From positions 41,320,458 to 41,384,457 of the forward strand of contig NC_088300.1 of the NCBI RefSeq assembly GCF_032854445.1: 64,000 nucleotides of DNA. Reading direction: 5' to 3'. Each line of letters opens with the position of its first letter. The stretch's first letter is position 1. Positions 21,440 to 34,985 of the stretch are shown piece by piece. Below the pieces are notes generated by a model. The model saw nothing but the letters and a program-made list of their open reading frames with translations, was not told the DNA's origin and did not search any database. The position numbers and the translations under genes were made by a program. The stretch is from Liolophura sinensis (lineage: Eukaryota > Mollusca > Polyplacophora > Chitonida > Chitonidae).

Positions 21440-22355
21440 CGCTTTAATACCAGCAGGAGTACTGTATACACTTGTCATCGACACACGTTGTACATCATTC
21501 TGCTGTGCAGCATAAATTCCATCAAGACCGTTACAAAACCTTACAAGGTATGCAGCCTCCAGTTCCGCTTCGTGCCTGCAGCTCCCAGACTGTCGTCTCT
21601 GTCGCCTTTAGTTCTGTACAAGCGCCAAGCGCAAGTACGAGGCACAAAGTATAGCAAGCGGCCCAATCCTAATCAAAGGTCGATAAAATGAGCAACTCAG
21701 CACAGGTATGGATAATCTACAACGATTGATTGATAAATGCAGAAGCCTGTAATAAATTAATACTTCTGTAAATCACGGACGAAGTAAATTGATTCCGTGC
21801 CATCATAGGTTTGCAGCTTCATGCACGATCCGTCTGCGTTCCTCCTCATTGATGATCACTTTTAAATGAGGAAATGTGCAACACCACAAATACCACTGCC
21901 TAGAAATTTAATACTTTTCACTTAACGTCTGATTGCAGATGCATTCACGAAGGCTTTGAAAGATATATCCATTGACAGTTTCAGTTTACGTTTTGGGCGT
22001 TTCTTCCTTTGCGTGGCCAATAACTGTCCGCATACCCTGCGCTTTCCTCATTCTGTTGCACTGTTCGAATTTCTGAAACGCTCTTCAAGTTCCGCTCTCA
22101 GAGCTGTAAAACGATTTTCCTCACGTATCCAAACCGTGCAGTTAATAACGCTGGATGTCATTTGAAACGTGAAAACATAAAGAAGGTTAATAATGAGTAG
22201 GCGATGTGTAGTGTGTCTGTGGATCATCGAATTGCGAAATTAAAGTAACACAGAAAGAATTTCTTCAATTTTATCGATGGTTCATCTGCCTGGTATAGTA
22301 TAATGTTGTTCTGATAGTTAAGATTAAATAAAGTTTATAGCAAGTGTTATCTTCA
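21440..22355. other. lectin upstream region, nothing identified
   Basis: The lectin promoter should lie here if exon 1 is right. No confident TATA box or other element was assigned. Confidence 0.4.
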
Positions 22356-24290
22356 ATACAACAACAACAGGTCCACATGTACTTGACAATCCACCTGATG
22401 ACCTTGACCTATCTGACTATTGTATTTTCAAATTGTGGATGTGTACCTGGCTCTCTCCTGTTATCACCATGTATTCAAGTTGTGGATGTTTATCTGACTC
22501 CCCGTATGATCTCCATGTACCCACGTTGTGCATGTGTACTTGACTCCCTCACCTGATCACCCTGTCTGCAGTTTGTGGATGTGTACTTCGTTCCCTTCAT
22601 GTGATCACCATGTGCGCACGTTATGGATGTGTACCTTACTCAAACATGTGATCACCGTGTATGCACGTTGTGGATGTGTACCTGATTCCCTTCATGTGAT
22701 CACCATGTTCGCACGTTGTGAATGTGTACCTGATTCCCTTGTGTGCTCGTCGTGTCCACACATTGTGGATGTGTTCATGTACCTGAATCTCTCATGTGAT
22801 CACCATTTTCACACTATGTGTATCTGACTCTCATATGTAATCTTTATGTGAATGGAAGTCCGCATTTTGTAGATGTTTACCTGACTCTCTCATGTGATCA
22901 CCATGACCGCACATTGTGGATGTGTATCTGATTCCCTCATGTGATCCGGCACGTGATCACCATGACCACTCCTTGTGGATGTGTACCCGACTCTCGTGCA
23001 ATCACCATATCCGCACATTGTGGATCTGTACCTGACTCTCCCACGTGATCACCATGTGCGCACATTGTTGATGTGTACCTGACTCCTCCATGTGATCACC
23101 ATGTCTGCACAATTGTGGATCTGTACCTGACTCTCCCACGTGATCACTATGCCCGCACATTGTGGATGTGTTCCTGACTACCTCATGTGATCACCGTGTC
23201 CACACATTGAGGGATATATACCTGATCCCCTTGTGTGATCACCGTGTCCGTACTTTGTGGATGTGTAACTGATTCCCCCATGCCATCACCATGTCCACAC
23301 ATTGGGGATGTGTCCATGTACCTGAATCTCTCATGTAATCACCATTTTCACACTATGTGTATCTGGCTCTCATACATGGTGTCTGTGTTTGCACATTATG
23401 GATGTGTTCCTGATCCCTTCATGTGATCACCATGTCTTCACGTTGTGGGATGTGTACCTAACTCCCCACGTGATCGCCATGTGCGCACATTGTGGATGTA
23501 TACCTGACTCCCCCATGTGATCACCATGTGTGCATATTGTGGATATGTGTCTGACTCACCCAAGTGATCACCATGCCGGCACTTTGTGGATGTGTACATG
23601 AGTATCCATGTCTGCATCTGATCACCGTGTCTGCACGTTGTTGATGTGTACCTGATTCGCCCACGAGATCACCCTCTCCGCACATTGTGGATGTGTACCT
23701 GACTCCCCACGTGATCTCCATGTGCGCACATTGTGATTGTGCTCCCGACTTCCCCACGTGATCAACATGTCTGCACATTGTTAGTGTGTACCTGACTCCC
23801 CACGTGATCACCATGTCTGTACATTGTGGATGTGTACCTGACTCTCCCACGTGATCACCGTGTCCGCACAGGGTAGATGTGTACTTGACTCTCCCACGTG
23901 ATCACCCTGTCATCGCAGTGTACCTGACGTGATCACCATATCTGTACATTGTGGATGTGTACCTGACTCTCCCACGTGAACACCGTGTCCGAACAGTGTA
24001 CATGTGTACCTGACTCTCTCACGTGATCACCATGTCTGCACATTGTGGATGTGTACCTGACTCCCCCACGTGATCATCATGTCTGAGCATTGTGGATGTG
24101 TACCTGATTCGCTCATGTAATCACCATGCCCATACAATGTGGATGTGTCCATGAACCTGAATCTCTCATGTAATCTCCATGTATCTGACTCTCATACGTG
24201 ATCACTATGTGAATGGATGTCTGCATTCTTCAGATGTTTACCTCACTTTCTTATGTGATCACAATGTCGGGGCGTTGTGCGTGTGGGTAT
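22356..24290. repeat. minisatellite, about 47-bp unit, about 40 copies
   Basis: The unit reads about GTGTACCTGACTCCCCCACG then TGATCACCATGTCTGCACAT then TGTGGAT. Copies differ by about 5 to 20 percent, and several are longer or truncated. Many hold the palindrome TGATCA next to CACGTG. Long apparent frames on both strands here are by-products of the repeat. Confidence 0.95.
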
Positions 24291-25082
24291 AAGAAACTTG
24301 TTTCCAATGTAAAAAGTGGGGTTTTCAAGTCTATAAAACAGCAGATGTAGAAGAATGGTATCGCATTAAGTTCAGAAAATGAGAGGTGAAAATTGTTAAC
24401 GGAAAACTTGCTCGTTTTCTTGTTGTCATTTCTAATTGAAATTTGTATTTTTATTACTTTCATTTAAATTCTCTTCATAGCAAATAAACTTTAACATGAG
24501 ACTATTTAAAGAATGGCGTTCAGCTGGCAATGGGCCAATTGATTGGAGTGGAAAAGAGCACTGCATCAGCATGACCTAGAAAACACTTTTGCACGAGAAG
24601 AAATCAATAAGAAACAATATCCTTATCCGGTATAGATATCCCCCCCAAAACTTATTTGATTTTTTACAGTACACAAAAGTGTGCCCATAGTGGTGACATG
24701 GTTTTACCGCTAATTGATTTATTGATGAACTTTTTGTACTTCTATCTGCTTAAGCTACCGCTTTAATCCTGCACAATGCCGCGCTATACGTACGCCTTAC
24801 TTTCCTTGCTTTTTTCTGTTTGATTTCAATAATGCTACCATTATACAAAAGTAGATCAACTTACAGATGAAGATAATTGCGCCTTTAGCTCACGAAACGG
24901 GTACGAGGTCGACCCAGTACACGGGGAGACCAAAAGTCCGTCCAGACATGGTTTTCAACTACGCACATACCAGTACATAGAAGTTTTGATGTCCGGTACG
25001 TGGACATTTACTCTAGGTTTGCTCAAGGAGGTCAACGAATAGACCATACCATTATAATGTTATAACAGAGTTGCGAACGAAC
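24291..25082. other. no gene recognised
   Basis: No domain or repeat recognised. Confidence 0.5.
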
Positions 25083-25262
25083 GATAATGGCTATGGCGTA
25101 CGCCTCGAAGTCTGGAAACTTGGGATCAAACCCGGGTGGGATCATAACAAAGACTTTAAAATGGAACTTGTTCCTGCCTCAAGTGGCGCTCATCAATGAA
25201 TGATACGTTACCACAAGGAAGTGGGGGCGGCTGGCCTGGTGTCAGTATACTGTATACTGTAT
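25083..25262 (+). mobile_element. SINE-B, partial
   Basis: TACGCCTCGAAGTCTGGAAA, GGGATCAAACCCGGGTGGGA (B-box-like), ACAAAGACTTTAAAATGGAA and CTGGTGTCAGTATACTGTAT match the other SINE-B copies at 50687 and 60529. Confidence 0.85.
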
Positions 25263-26577
25263 ACTGTACAACAACATCGCTGTTAGACTCAGTTGAATAC
25301 AATATACCCTCCGATCTCCTGCCCTCGATACACCATATTCAAAAACTGTACCATTCCATCGCCATCGTGCTTCACCATAAAAGTCAACATAGTAATCAGT
25401 TTTTTGAAGTCATTAAACCTAATATGTGGATAAATATCTCAAACTGACTTGGATTCAAACAGAAAAGTGTTTTTGTGAAATAGATTGCCCTTTGAGTTTT
25501 TGTTGTATTGAAAGGTAAGCATTTGGCAAGCGGTCCAAACAATTTATTTACAGTCTGTGTTAATATGTTGAACACAATAATAAGTATTGGGCAAAATGTT
25601 CTCAGAATAAATTTCTAAATAGTGTTTCTGTGTTGTATATGATAACGAGGGCTCTGCATAGTAAACAGTTCAAGTAATACTTCTGCTCCGTGTATCATTG
25701 TGCTAAATATTAACAGGCAACGTTTATGTCAGCACTTCAAAGACTTTAAATTAATACCTTGAGTGGTCGTGGTTCGTGTACAGAAGTTAAAAAAGTGCTC
25801 TAAAGAATAATTTAGCACCCGTGCTGTCCGTTGTACAAGCGTGTTGTAGAAGACACGCATTCTTGTGGTGACACTTGGGTAAACGTCTTTATCGGTACTT
25901 AATGTCGCAAGGAAACTCTTCAAATACTTCTTTTTTGAGTGTGGCATTTAAAATCCATTCCACGTTCGCCTTTCGGTATTGACTGGTGTTCGCGCATTCC
26001 TGGAATGGCATAGATCAATTTACAGATCGTGACATTGTTACGTTGACGTTTTCGACCTGGGTCCAAACTGGGATGCGTAAAAGAGCCAGTTTCTTGTTCA
26101 CCCTCTGTTCCTCAAGAAGATATAGCACGCTAACCTCTATTTACATGCATCACAGCAAGTACTGAATGATGCACTCACGTTCATTCTGTGTACTCGTGCA
26201 TGTTAATTGTCAATACAATGTTAATAGCGTTGTACTGCTATAAACTGACATAAAGAAAACAGCCCACGTGACCCTACTACAGCCACAACAAACAGACATT
26301 AGTACAGGTCGGATGGATCAAAATGTATGTTAAGCACTAGACCGAGAGTCTAGTTGATGGTGTTGCAGTTCAAACCTTATCGATAGTTTGGATTGAGTTG
26401 GGATTGTTCGTGGTACTCTGAAGATAATAATGTGTTTGAGTGATTTTTTGCGCCTTCTTACGTTCGTTGAAGACCACTTGTTTTTCACCAATATGACGTG
26501 CAAGCTTGAACGTAATACGTGGGTTCGTTCGTAACATGCCACACGTCAGTGATTTGTCCCTGACATTCCTCAACACA
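25263..26577. other. no gene recognised
   Basis: No domain or repeat recognised. Confidence 0.5.
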
Positions 26578-26672
26578 TAAAACGTGCGGCCGGAGAGAAA
26601 GCTGGCATAAGCTGGATTTGAAAAGCGACTGCATTGGAGGTGGGTGGGGGGAGAGACTCCTGAGTCAAACTG
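26578..26672 (-). mobile_element. SINE-A fragment
   Basis: GTGCGGCCGGAGAGAAAGCT, GGCATAAGCTGGATTTGAAA and GAGAGACTCCTGAGTCA match the minus-strand SINE-A body. Confidence 0.82.
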
Positions 26673-28698
26673 CTTGTTTTGTGCCTATGGAGATAAATTA
26701 ATGTATCTGAATTGGTGACATTTTTGCCGTGCTAAAATGAATCTATTTTCCTGTTTAAATTAAGCCAGAAAATAATTTCCGTAATTAACAAACTTAAAAG
26801 TTCTGGAGTTCATCAATGCGTGAAATTCGGAAAACAACAGTTGCAAAACAAGGCCCTTTTCTTCTTAGAATAAGATGTCACTCAACTGAAGAGCGATTAT
26901 CACTGATGAGAACATGGAACATTCCGTGTTAATTGTCACACGCATTTGTTGTACATAGGGAGCATAGTCCTATGCTAAAAGAGATTAGAGAAGTGCAAAG
27001 AAGCAAATTCTGAATGCAATGGTTGTTGGGGACAAGGTGTTTGCGTAATCTATGATTATAACTCCACCCAATTCGCTCGTCGCACTGCGGAGAATTCCGA
27101 GGAAAACACAGATAATGTGTATGTTTACATCTAATCTATTCCTACAGGGTGGATTAGCTTTGATCAGTCACAAAAGATTACTCACTGACTTACCAAGTCA
27201 AAAAAGTGAAATCTGAGGGATGTAAAGGTTTTGGTTTGGAAGAATTGAATCGCATTACTGGTATCTGGCTGTGAATAGAAGCCACAACTGTGGCGAATAA
27301 TAGTGTGTGGAGGCATTTTGTGTGGGCCCTCGTCTTTTCACCCCAGGCTGAATAATGTGGGACCATGAAAGTAGTCATACTAGATCACTCTCGCTGCATG
27401 TTATGAACCATTTCCCACGGTTCTCTCCTCTCCTGCGTCAATATACATAAGCTGTGTCAATGTTAAAGTTAAAGGGGATAAATCATAGGTAAGAAAATTG
27501 CCCCCAGTTCTCGACCTTTCCCTATTCGAAAGCGCGCAACTATCACCAAATATGTATAGGAAAACAACTTTGCCAATTGCCGACTTTCTCTTGCGTGACC
27601 TACCACGTTCAGTACATAACCTGTATTTACCACGATGTTTTTGGAATGCATTCATTTTTAATAAAAATTTCAATTTCTTAAATAATATATCGTATACTGC
27701 TAAGTATGGAAGTGTGCCCAAATGTTTTTTTTTTTTTTCAATTTTAAAGTATGAGTATACCATGACTCCAAGTTGAAGTTTGTTAATTATGTAACGAACG
27801 GTCCGTAGAACTGATTATGCCATTCGAGTATACGTTAATATAAACAACTTAAATTATTTAGATGGTGTTACTCTTGTCCGACAGTCTAAAGACATTTGCT
27901 GTCTAACGGCGACTTTCAGACAGCAGATATTGGTGGACATTTTAGTGTGGATAAGGCCTAGCCGATTCCTTCACCCTTTTTTCTTACAGATTTTGTTTTT
28001 GGTTGGGTTAATTGCTCAGCGCTTCCGAAGTACTGTTTCGTCTGACATTATATGTACACGTACGTGCATAGAATTGTAAACATAGAGCTGTGACATACAT
28101 GTGTGACCTGTATGTGTTTATATTGACACGTGGACAATTGCCGGATGAGGCCTATGAATAGAGGCCAGCACCGTCTCCAGTTTTCGTCGGTCCATTACAC
28201 CGTGCACCTGGTGTACAAGGTCCCTCGATGCATGAGCTAAACACCTAAGATAGAGATGCTGTGTTAAAAATTCAAAAGATTTCCAGTCATATGTTGGAAA
28301 CAGTCATCCTGATATGTTGCCCCTCCGCCTTAGGGACTGCGTTCTGCTTGGGTAAACTACCTGAAAAGGCTTTTTTCTGGTCTCACACAGAGATCTACGT
28401 GAGTAAAACTGTACGGTAATTCCCACTGCAACAGACAAAAGCCTGCATAATTATGGACTACAGTCTTTATCGTGGTATATACTGCCAAAGACTTTAAACT
28501 CACTCATAACAAGCGTTACAGCCGGCCTAACCCTGCCCCTGGCCACGTCTGAACGGTTTCTCTATTGTAGCTGTGATTAACCATTAGGTTGACGGAAGTA
28601 GTTGTGTCGCCTGGATCACTCACTGCGATCCCTGCGTGGCATGTTCAGCAGAGCACAAGTTAAATCAGCCGGACGAAGTTGAGCGCCGAGTTGTTATC
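26673..28698. other. no gene recognised
   Basis: No domain or clear repeat was seen. If 28699 is the first Hv1 exon, the promoter should be in the last part of this stretch. Confidence 0.45.
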
Positions 28699-28749
28699 AT
28701 GGAGGACAAAAACAAAAATGGAGCACTGAAAACAGAGGAGAGTTTAACG
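28699..28749 (+). CDS. candidate first coding exon of the Hv1-family gene
   Basis: The ATG in good context (ATCATGG) opens MEDKNKNGALKTEESLT, followed by the donor ACG/GTAAGA. The exon is 17 codons and ends in phase 0, as needed by the next recognised exon at 37483. The hydrophilic composition suits a cytosolic N-terminus. The intron would be 8.7 kb. A rival first exon is at 37206-37289. Confidence 0.5.
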
Positions 28750-29106
28750 GTAAGAAATGGCTTTCTCGTGTTGTAGGCTGTTATAATCGATTCAGACAAT
28801 AGTGTTATTGTTATCCTAATGTAGGAATTAGTGGCTAAAATCTCTACGGTCAGCACAGCCAGAGACTTAATACAGCGGGCTTTGTCGTATCTAGATTGAA
28901 GATACCTCGATCCTCAGCCCTAACCCTCTATACCCCACGGTGACGTCGTCAATTTTTGTCAGCTTAATGAGGTCGGAACCCAGTCAAAGCAAATTTTAAA
29001 GTCTGTTTTTTTTTCTTTATGAGCCGAGAGCATTGGTTACTCATAGGCAATGATTTCCTCTTATTCGCGCCATTATGTTACCGGGGTTTACAACCCTGTT
29101 GATTGT

Positions 29107-29131
29107 GCGGGGGTGGGGGGGGGGGGGGGGG
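29107..29131. repeat. poly-G run
   Basis: A G-rich run interrupted once by T. Confidence 0.95.
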
Positions 29132-29330
29132 AGTGAAACAGAACATATCAGTTTTCGCCCACGCGGTGACGGTAAAAGTTCGGGAGCATATCGAAACCAT
29201 TTTCAGCTGGGGGGGCTGGTAATCGCTATCCGGTATAACTTTATCAGACAGATACTAGATGTTTTGCAACAACCATGATTAAGACGCCTTAGGGTATTCT
29301 TTATCATGATCCTGTCCTCTGTTTTTCCAG

Positions 29331-29388
29331 TGTCACATCAACAACTTGCTTTGGAGAGACTGATGTGACTTCTCTGAAAGAAATAGAT
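29331..29388 (+). other. possible unassigned exon
   Basis: CTGTTTTTCCAG before it and GAT/GTAAGT after it look like a good acceptor and donor around 58 bases. Joined to the 28699 exon in phase 0 it meets TGA at its 11th codon. Another phase is open. It could be a 5' UTR or non-productive exon, or chance. Confidence 0.25.
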
Positions 29389-30755
29389 GTAAGTGGATAA
29401 AGGCTGGGGAAACATCCCGCCTCACCAAGCAACTTAAAACACACCCAGATGTAAGGCCGCATCCGAGATAAGAGCAGGTTTTTGGTCAGCGGTTAATGGC
29501 CTGAACTAGAACACTTCTGACCGCTTGACGAAAGAGAGGCTAATCGTTGGCATCATGATGATTTTATAATCAACGGTGTCTGTTTTCTCTGTGACATGGA
29601 CTTGTGCCGACAGTTGTTTTGTGTTCTGATATATATAACGAGGAGACATATTGTTCTAATCGACTGCTGAACTTGTGTATGCGAGTATCTGGAATCAGTG
29701 AGGGAGGAATTTCACCTGTTGTTTTGTTTTGGGGAAATAAATCACTTTCATTTCAAAGCAAACTTGTTTAATTTGTTTCGTAAGGGTTTTCTTACAACGC
29801 AATATTCTTCGCAGCTAATTGTCATGGTTTCAGCGTGTCTTCTGTAAATCACTTACCCATGTCTCCAATATGTGCGCTCACGGAGCTCGCGGATTGCAAT
29901 TATCGGTTGTTGAAAAAATCAGTCTCTCGTCGTTCCACTTGTAGCTCTTTTAATTGGCTCAAGGTCAAACCTCTTTATCATTGTTCCATGTGCAGCAATC
30001 ACACGCCCTGTGACATAATTTTAGACTTTCTACAAGTGTAGGCATTCGATAATATTTACTACAGAAATGACATTGCCCCAGAGCTTTTCACTCGGACACA
30101 ATGCCCATTTCCCCAGGGTGCCTGTGTCTCACCTATCTCCTCCTGTGGGTTATGCAAACTCTAGACACCCGAGTGTGTGAAAACAGGAATTACTAGTTCG
30201 CGGTCGGTTTTCTCCCTCCTTAACAAAACTCTACAGGAAATCAACATAATAGATATGGCTACTTCCCCAAAACAGAAACCACGGAATAAAGTATGTACAG
30301 TAGATGGTATCTGATGGTGACCTGCTCGGCTCTGTCTTGTTAATTATTTATGTTTTGTTTTCTTTGACATTTTAATTGATGAATCTTCTTTAATAAGCAT
30401 CCTTCGATACATTATGGCGACGAGGTAAATAGCCCCGAGATTATATTTAACGACGAGCACGTGACGTGTATACAGTGTTCTGTTTAAGTACAGAATTGTT
30501 AATGTATACGTCACACAATTGATACAATAGTCACATTACACACTTTGTTAACCAATATCGGAGAGCGTTAAGTAAGAGCTGTAGTGTTAACAGTGCCCGC
30601 ACTGGTTGACATCCGGATGTGCAAGATAAATAAACATACTAGCAAGTTACAGTACAGTACAACTGTGGACTGGCAGGCTGCTCTACTCTCTCAAAACATC
30701 ACAGAACACTGTAACATTTCAGAAAGGCAAAGAAAAAAAATACACATATTGTGAC
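29389..30755. other. no gene recognised
   Basis: No domain or repeat recognised. Confidence 0.45.
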
Positions 30756-30815
30756 CCTGGCCGCTGTGGTATAACAGAAATATTCTTGAGTACGTCGTGC
30801 TCATGTAACGAATGT
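30756..30815 (+). mobile_element. SINE-A 3' scrap
   Basis: CTGGCCGCTGTGGTATAACA and GAAATATTCTTGAGTACGTC match the SINE-A tail region. Confidence 0.65.
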
Positions 30816-32790
30816 TATAATTCCGATGTTAACACTCAGAGTTAGCTCATTTAAGGATAGATGTGTAAAATTGATATGTTTTCCATGCTAGACGTGGATG
30901 AGCTACACCTTCATCTGTGATATGGTAATGGTAGTGTCTCGTCTTTATATTGAGGTAGTTTGGACGATGAAAAGACTATCTTGTCCGATCTTCATCTGAA
31001 AGACGTTGTCTTGTGAAACAAAATAAACAATTAAACTAGAGCCCAAGGGCTGTGAAATGGGCCTATTGCACTTCTTCTATTTTTATTTTTCTTGTAACAT
31101 ATGACCAGTTGTCATCTAGTACAGTTCATTGGTCTTCTCCACCCACAAAGTGCCTATCAGTTATTCTATCTGTAATGAAGGACGTGGCCCCACCTCATTA
31201 TGACATGACTTTTAAGAGAATACAATGCACCAGAACGTCATATTATGGTAAACTGTAAGATTGTAGACATTTTCCAGAATTTTGTTTGCATCTAAGTCGT
31301 TACCATTTCTATTTGTGCGGTGAGTGTGAGGATGACTCTTTATTATTTGTTCCACTGCCGTATGTGGCAACAGATCAAGGCAACATTTCGTAGTACAATA
31401 CGTTTTCGTCCTTACATTGTATAGTTGTATCTCAACAGTACAAATATGGCAAGGACACATAAAATGCATGTACAATCTGTCAACCTTTTTTCGATCTTTT
31501 CAGGATTATATCCAAATGTTGATCACATCTAGCAAACGTAATTAAAACCTCATTCGAAAATTTAACAGATACCTTCTGATTTTATGCCTGCACGCCTCTT
31601 ATCTGTAGCACTGGGGTCAAGGTCAAATGGCACACCTGCCGTCTAGTATCTTCCACATTCCTCATTTTCACCATTTTGGTGACTAACAAAGCGCCCGATT
31701 GCCGTAAGGTAAGCCTAAATATTATTAGGAGCTGTTAAATACATGGACGTAGTCTACCTTACATGGTGTAAATCTTTTGCTACATACTGTATCACAGGCA
31801 ATCAAGGTACCGACTGGTATGACATTTACTGTTACGATCCTCAAAATAGCGCAAATGCATTCGATAACCTTTCGTGACACGAAACTAAATGAATAATAAA
31901 TGAAAGAACGACTCCATACATAATTAAAGTTTTTATTCAATACATACTCATAACGTATAAATCCCAACAAAACGATGAAGAAAACATCACGAAAGTAAGC
32001 TAATATTTGACCATAACACACGGTCTATTTTGTTAAGCGCACTGACACGTTGTACCTGGGTGAAACTACTTCCGGCAATTTCTTCACATTTTTTTATACC
32101 TCTATGATGGGACTCTGACGATTCTCATCAATAAACAGGATTTGTCAAGTTTGGCAATTTTCACTTGTCTTTCAAGTATTGTTTCCGTAGATTTGTAGTT
32201 TTCATTTGACCTTGGGTATATTCAATATCTGCAATATCTACATTTTTGGATTTTTGAAATATAGAATAGAAATACTCGGGAACGTTGACGTAAAAGGTCA
32301 AATTGAAGGATAGCCTGTATCAATAATAGACTGATTTGTCAATTTAGGCTTTATGTGATTCTGAAAAACATTGGACATTCATTCCAACCACCGCAGTGAA
32401 GCTTTGTGATGGCAATAGAAAGTCACTTTTATCGGAAATGCTCTGGCACCAATAAATCCGCTGTGAACATCACGCCTGATTACATATCATCATAATGCAT
32501 GAGTTATTGAAGGTATGGATCCTTTGGTGAAACTCGAGCTGGCAATGGTATTGTAGGATATTGGAAATTGTCTCAAATGACTTCACTGAGGTACTCATTG
32601 TTAGGCCAATTATATCGCGTTCCACTGAGATAAGTGTAAATAGGTTGTATATCGCGCGCGGAGACATGTTAAGCTTTTACGTGTGTGATTAATCCCTCCA
32701 GTGAGTTATGACCTGTTGTGGAATTTTCCCCGTGTATTTATCTGCAATCTGCACAGTTATTTTATTTTGCAGTACGTTACCTATATATTT
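30816..32790. other. no gene recognised
   Basis: No domain or repeat recognised. Confidence 0.45.
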
Positions 32791-33420
32791 GTGCAGCTAT
32801 CACCCCAATGCCAATGTGTACCCGCACCCGTAATACATGCTCATACCACTGTTATCACCATCATACCGGTACATATAGTTAACACATGTAGTCATGTAGT
32901 CACAGTTATAATGCACTCTGTGCAATTATTATCTGCCTATCACTGAATCCCTGTACACACTATGTATACCTCCATATTGTTATTACCTCTCCCATCGTGA
33001 TTTGTCTACAATTGTTATACCCTGTATGCAATCATCACCTTTCTATCAATGATCGTCTGTGCACACTGTGTGTGCCTTTGTATCCCTGTTGCCGCTATAT
33101 ATGATATAGTAAACAGCTAGTGTGATTTATCTACAATTATTATACCATAAATGTAGTTATCACCTTTCCATCAACGTTCACCTGTTCACACTATATATAC
33201 CTGTGTTTTCACCCTGTTTGCAGTCATCACCTGCCCATCGATGAACACCTGTGCACACTGTATATACCCTGTGTACTTTTGTTACCTCTGCACTAGCATA
33301 CAGCTATCGTCATTTGTCTAGAATTATTACACCCTGTAAGAAGTCATCACCTGTGCACACTATTTATATGTATATTTGTGTATTCTTGTTACCGCAACAT
33401 TAATATGTAGCTATCGTTTT
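32791..33420. repeat. degenerate long-unit tandem repeat
   Basis: CACCTGTGCACACTATATATACC-like segments, CAATTATTATACCCTGTA and TTGTTACC recur irregularly (for example near 33057, 33180, 33250 and 33350). The units are poorly conserved and of variable length. Confidence 0.6.
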
Positions 33421-33444
33421 CAATACTCCGTCATAATATTCATC

Positions 33445-33545
33445 CAAATAATAAATGATTATGGCTTAACGCCACATCGGCGATATTTCAGCCATGATGT
33501 GGCGAGAACCTGCTTAAAACACCAGGCAGTGAATTGTTTTTAACA
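33445..33545. mobile_element. possible interspersed-repeat fragment
   Basis: ATGGCTTAACGCCACATCGG, CGATATTTCAGCCATGATGT resembles short interspersed repeats I recall from gastropod genomes, and is related in layout to the SINE-A tail (ACGCC...ATATTTCA). Weak assignment. Confidence 0.35.
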
Positions 33546-34871
33546 TTATGATGAACACATCCAAATTTTAAAAAAATTAGACAGGTTAAAAATCAGTTAA
33601 AAAACTAAACTTTGAATTCGCAAAAACTCGAAAACACCCAAGGTTTATGAAATATAATGTAGATTTAATAAAGAATTATATTTTATGACAAACATCCATG
33701 GCCTTCAGAATGTAATGACAGCATCGCCAGCATTACTGTCAGATAAATCAAATACAGACTGGACTTTGTAGAACCTTTGCCGAGCATGAGCAAAGTCTAT
33801 ACATTCGTCCGAAAACTGGCTCCTCTTTCAGGGCGATCAATTGGTGAATAGAAAATGGAGAATCAAGCCTGGAAATGGGATCACGTGAATAGGTCCATCG
33901 TTTTAGTGAACTATACTGTAAGCAAACTTGATGATAAAGCGATCCATACAGTATGAACTCAATATGTTTAAACCATTGTCTCTGGGATTTCTTGCAAAGA
34001 ATCTCGCAAAGCAACCGCTGTTAAATGAAATATTACCACAAGAACGATTTTTAGTTAGTTATGTTTTAATCTGTTGGATGAAAAACATTTAGAAGTCTTA
34101 GAAACGAAAGAGAAACGAAAAGGCCCATTCGCACAGGACATGACAAGCACAATCACAAGGTTGGGGATGTAGAGCTAGCGCTGTTTACTCCCTATCACGA
34201 AACCATTCAGATAATAAAGTATATATACATGTGGCAACCACATCCGTGTCGCCAATTAGAAACAGGAACGATCACACTTCCCGACCCATTTTTTGTGTTT
34301 TGAGCCAGGGAAATCTTTCTTACTTTTAATGTCCCGCCCTAAATATCTTTCATAATGGTTAAATGTGGCCATGACCTCTTGATCTATTTTCGGATCTATT
34401 GATTTCCGTATTTTCGGACAGTGGTGTCACTGGCGTGTCACGTGCTCTGTAAGTACAGGACGACATAATGTATTGCTTACTGTTCTTGTTGTCGCGCCCA
34501 GTATCAACAGGTTTTGGCGCAGTTCTAAAGGAAGCATGAACTTCTCTGACCTCGACATGTTGACCATTTGACTGATGTGAAACATAACATGTTCGGTGTT
34601 TACCACGAGTTGTTGAATGTGGAGTTTAATCTGAACTCTGACCTCTGACCTCCGATAGACGGGTCACTTGAACTTAACCCCTTCCCTCACTGTTTGCCTC
34701 ACGTGTATGACAATAAGTTACCGCCTCACTCTTGTACGACATAGGAGGTCTATATACGATAGTACTTCAAGGCTTTGTTGCTGTACCACAGATAAACATG
34801 CATAAACTCTTACAGTTATTTACCAAACTTTGAAAACTTCATCAGTATATGTGCGCATGTCAGTAATGCGT
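33546..34871. other. no gene recognised
   Basis: No domain or repeat recognised. Confidence 0.45.
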
Positions 34872-34985
34872 TGTTGATCGTGGGTTTCCCCAGGGATCTG
34901 CCCGGTTTCCTCCCGCCGTCGTATGAGTGAAATATTCTCCAGTACGTAAAACACCAGTGAAATAAATAAATAAATAAATAAAGCG
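34872..34985 (+). mobile_element. SINE-A 3' fragment
   Basis: GATCGTGGGTTTCCCCAGGG, ATCTGCCCGGTTTCCTCCCG, GTGAAATATTCTCCAGTACG and a (AAAT)n tail. Confidence 0.9.

Noticed and set aside
23521-23850. Minus-strand 109-codon frame with repeated THPQC-like motifs
   Set aside because: Product of the 47-bp repeat.
22356-24290. CRISPR-like array
   Set aside because: Units are tandem without unique spacers, the host is an animal genome, and no cas genes are present.
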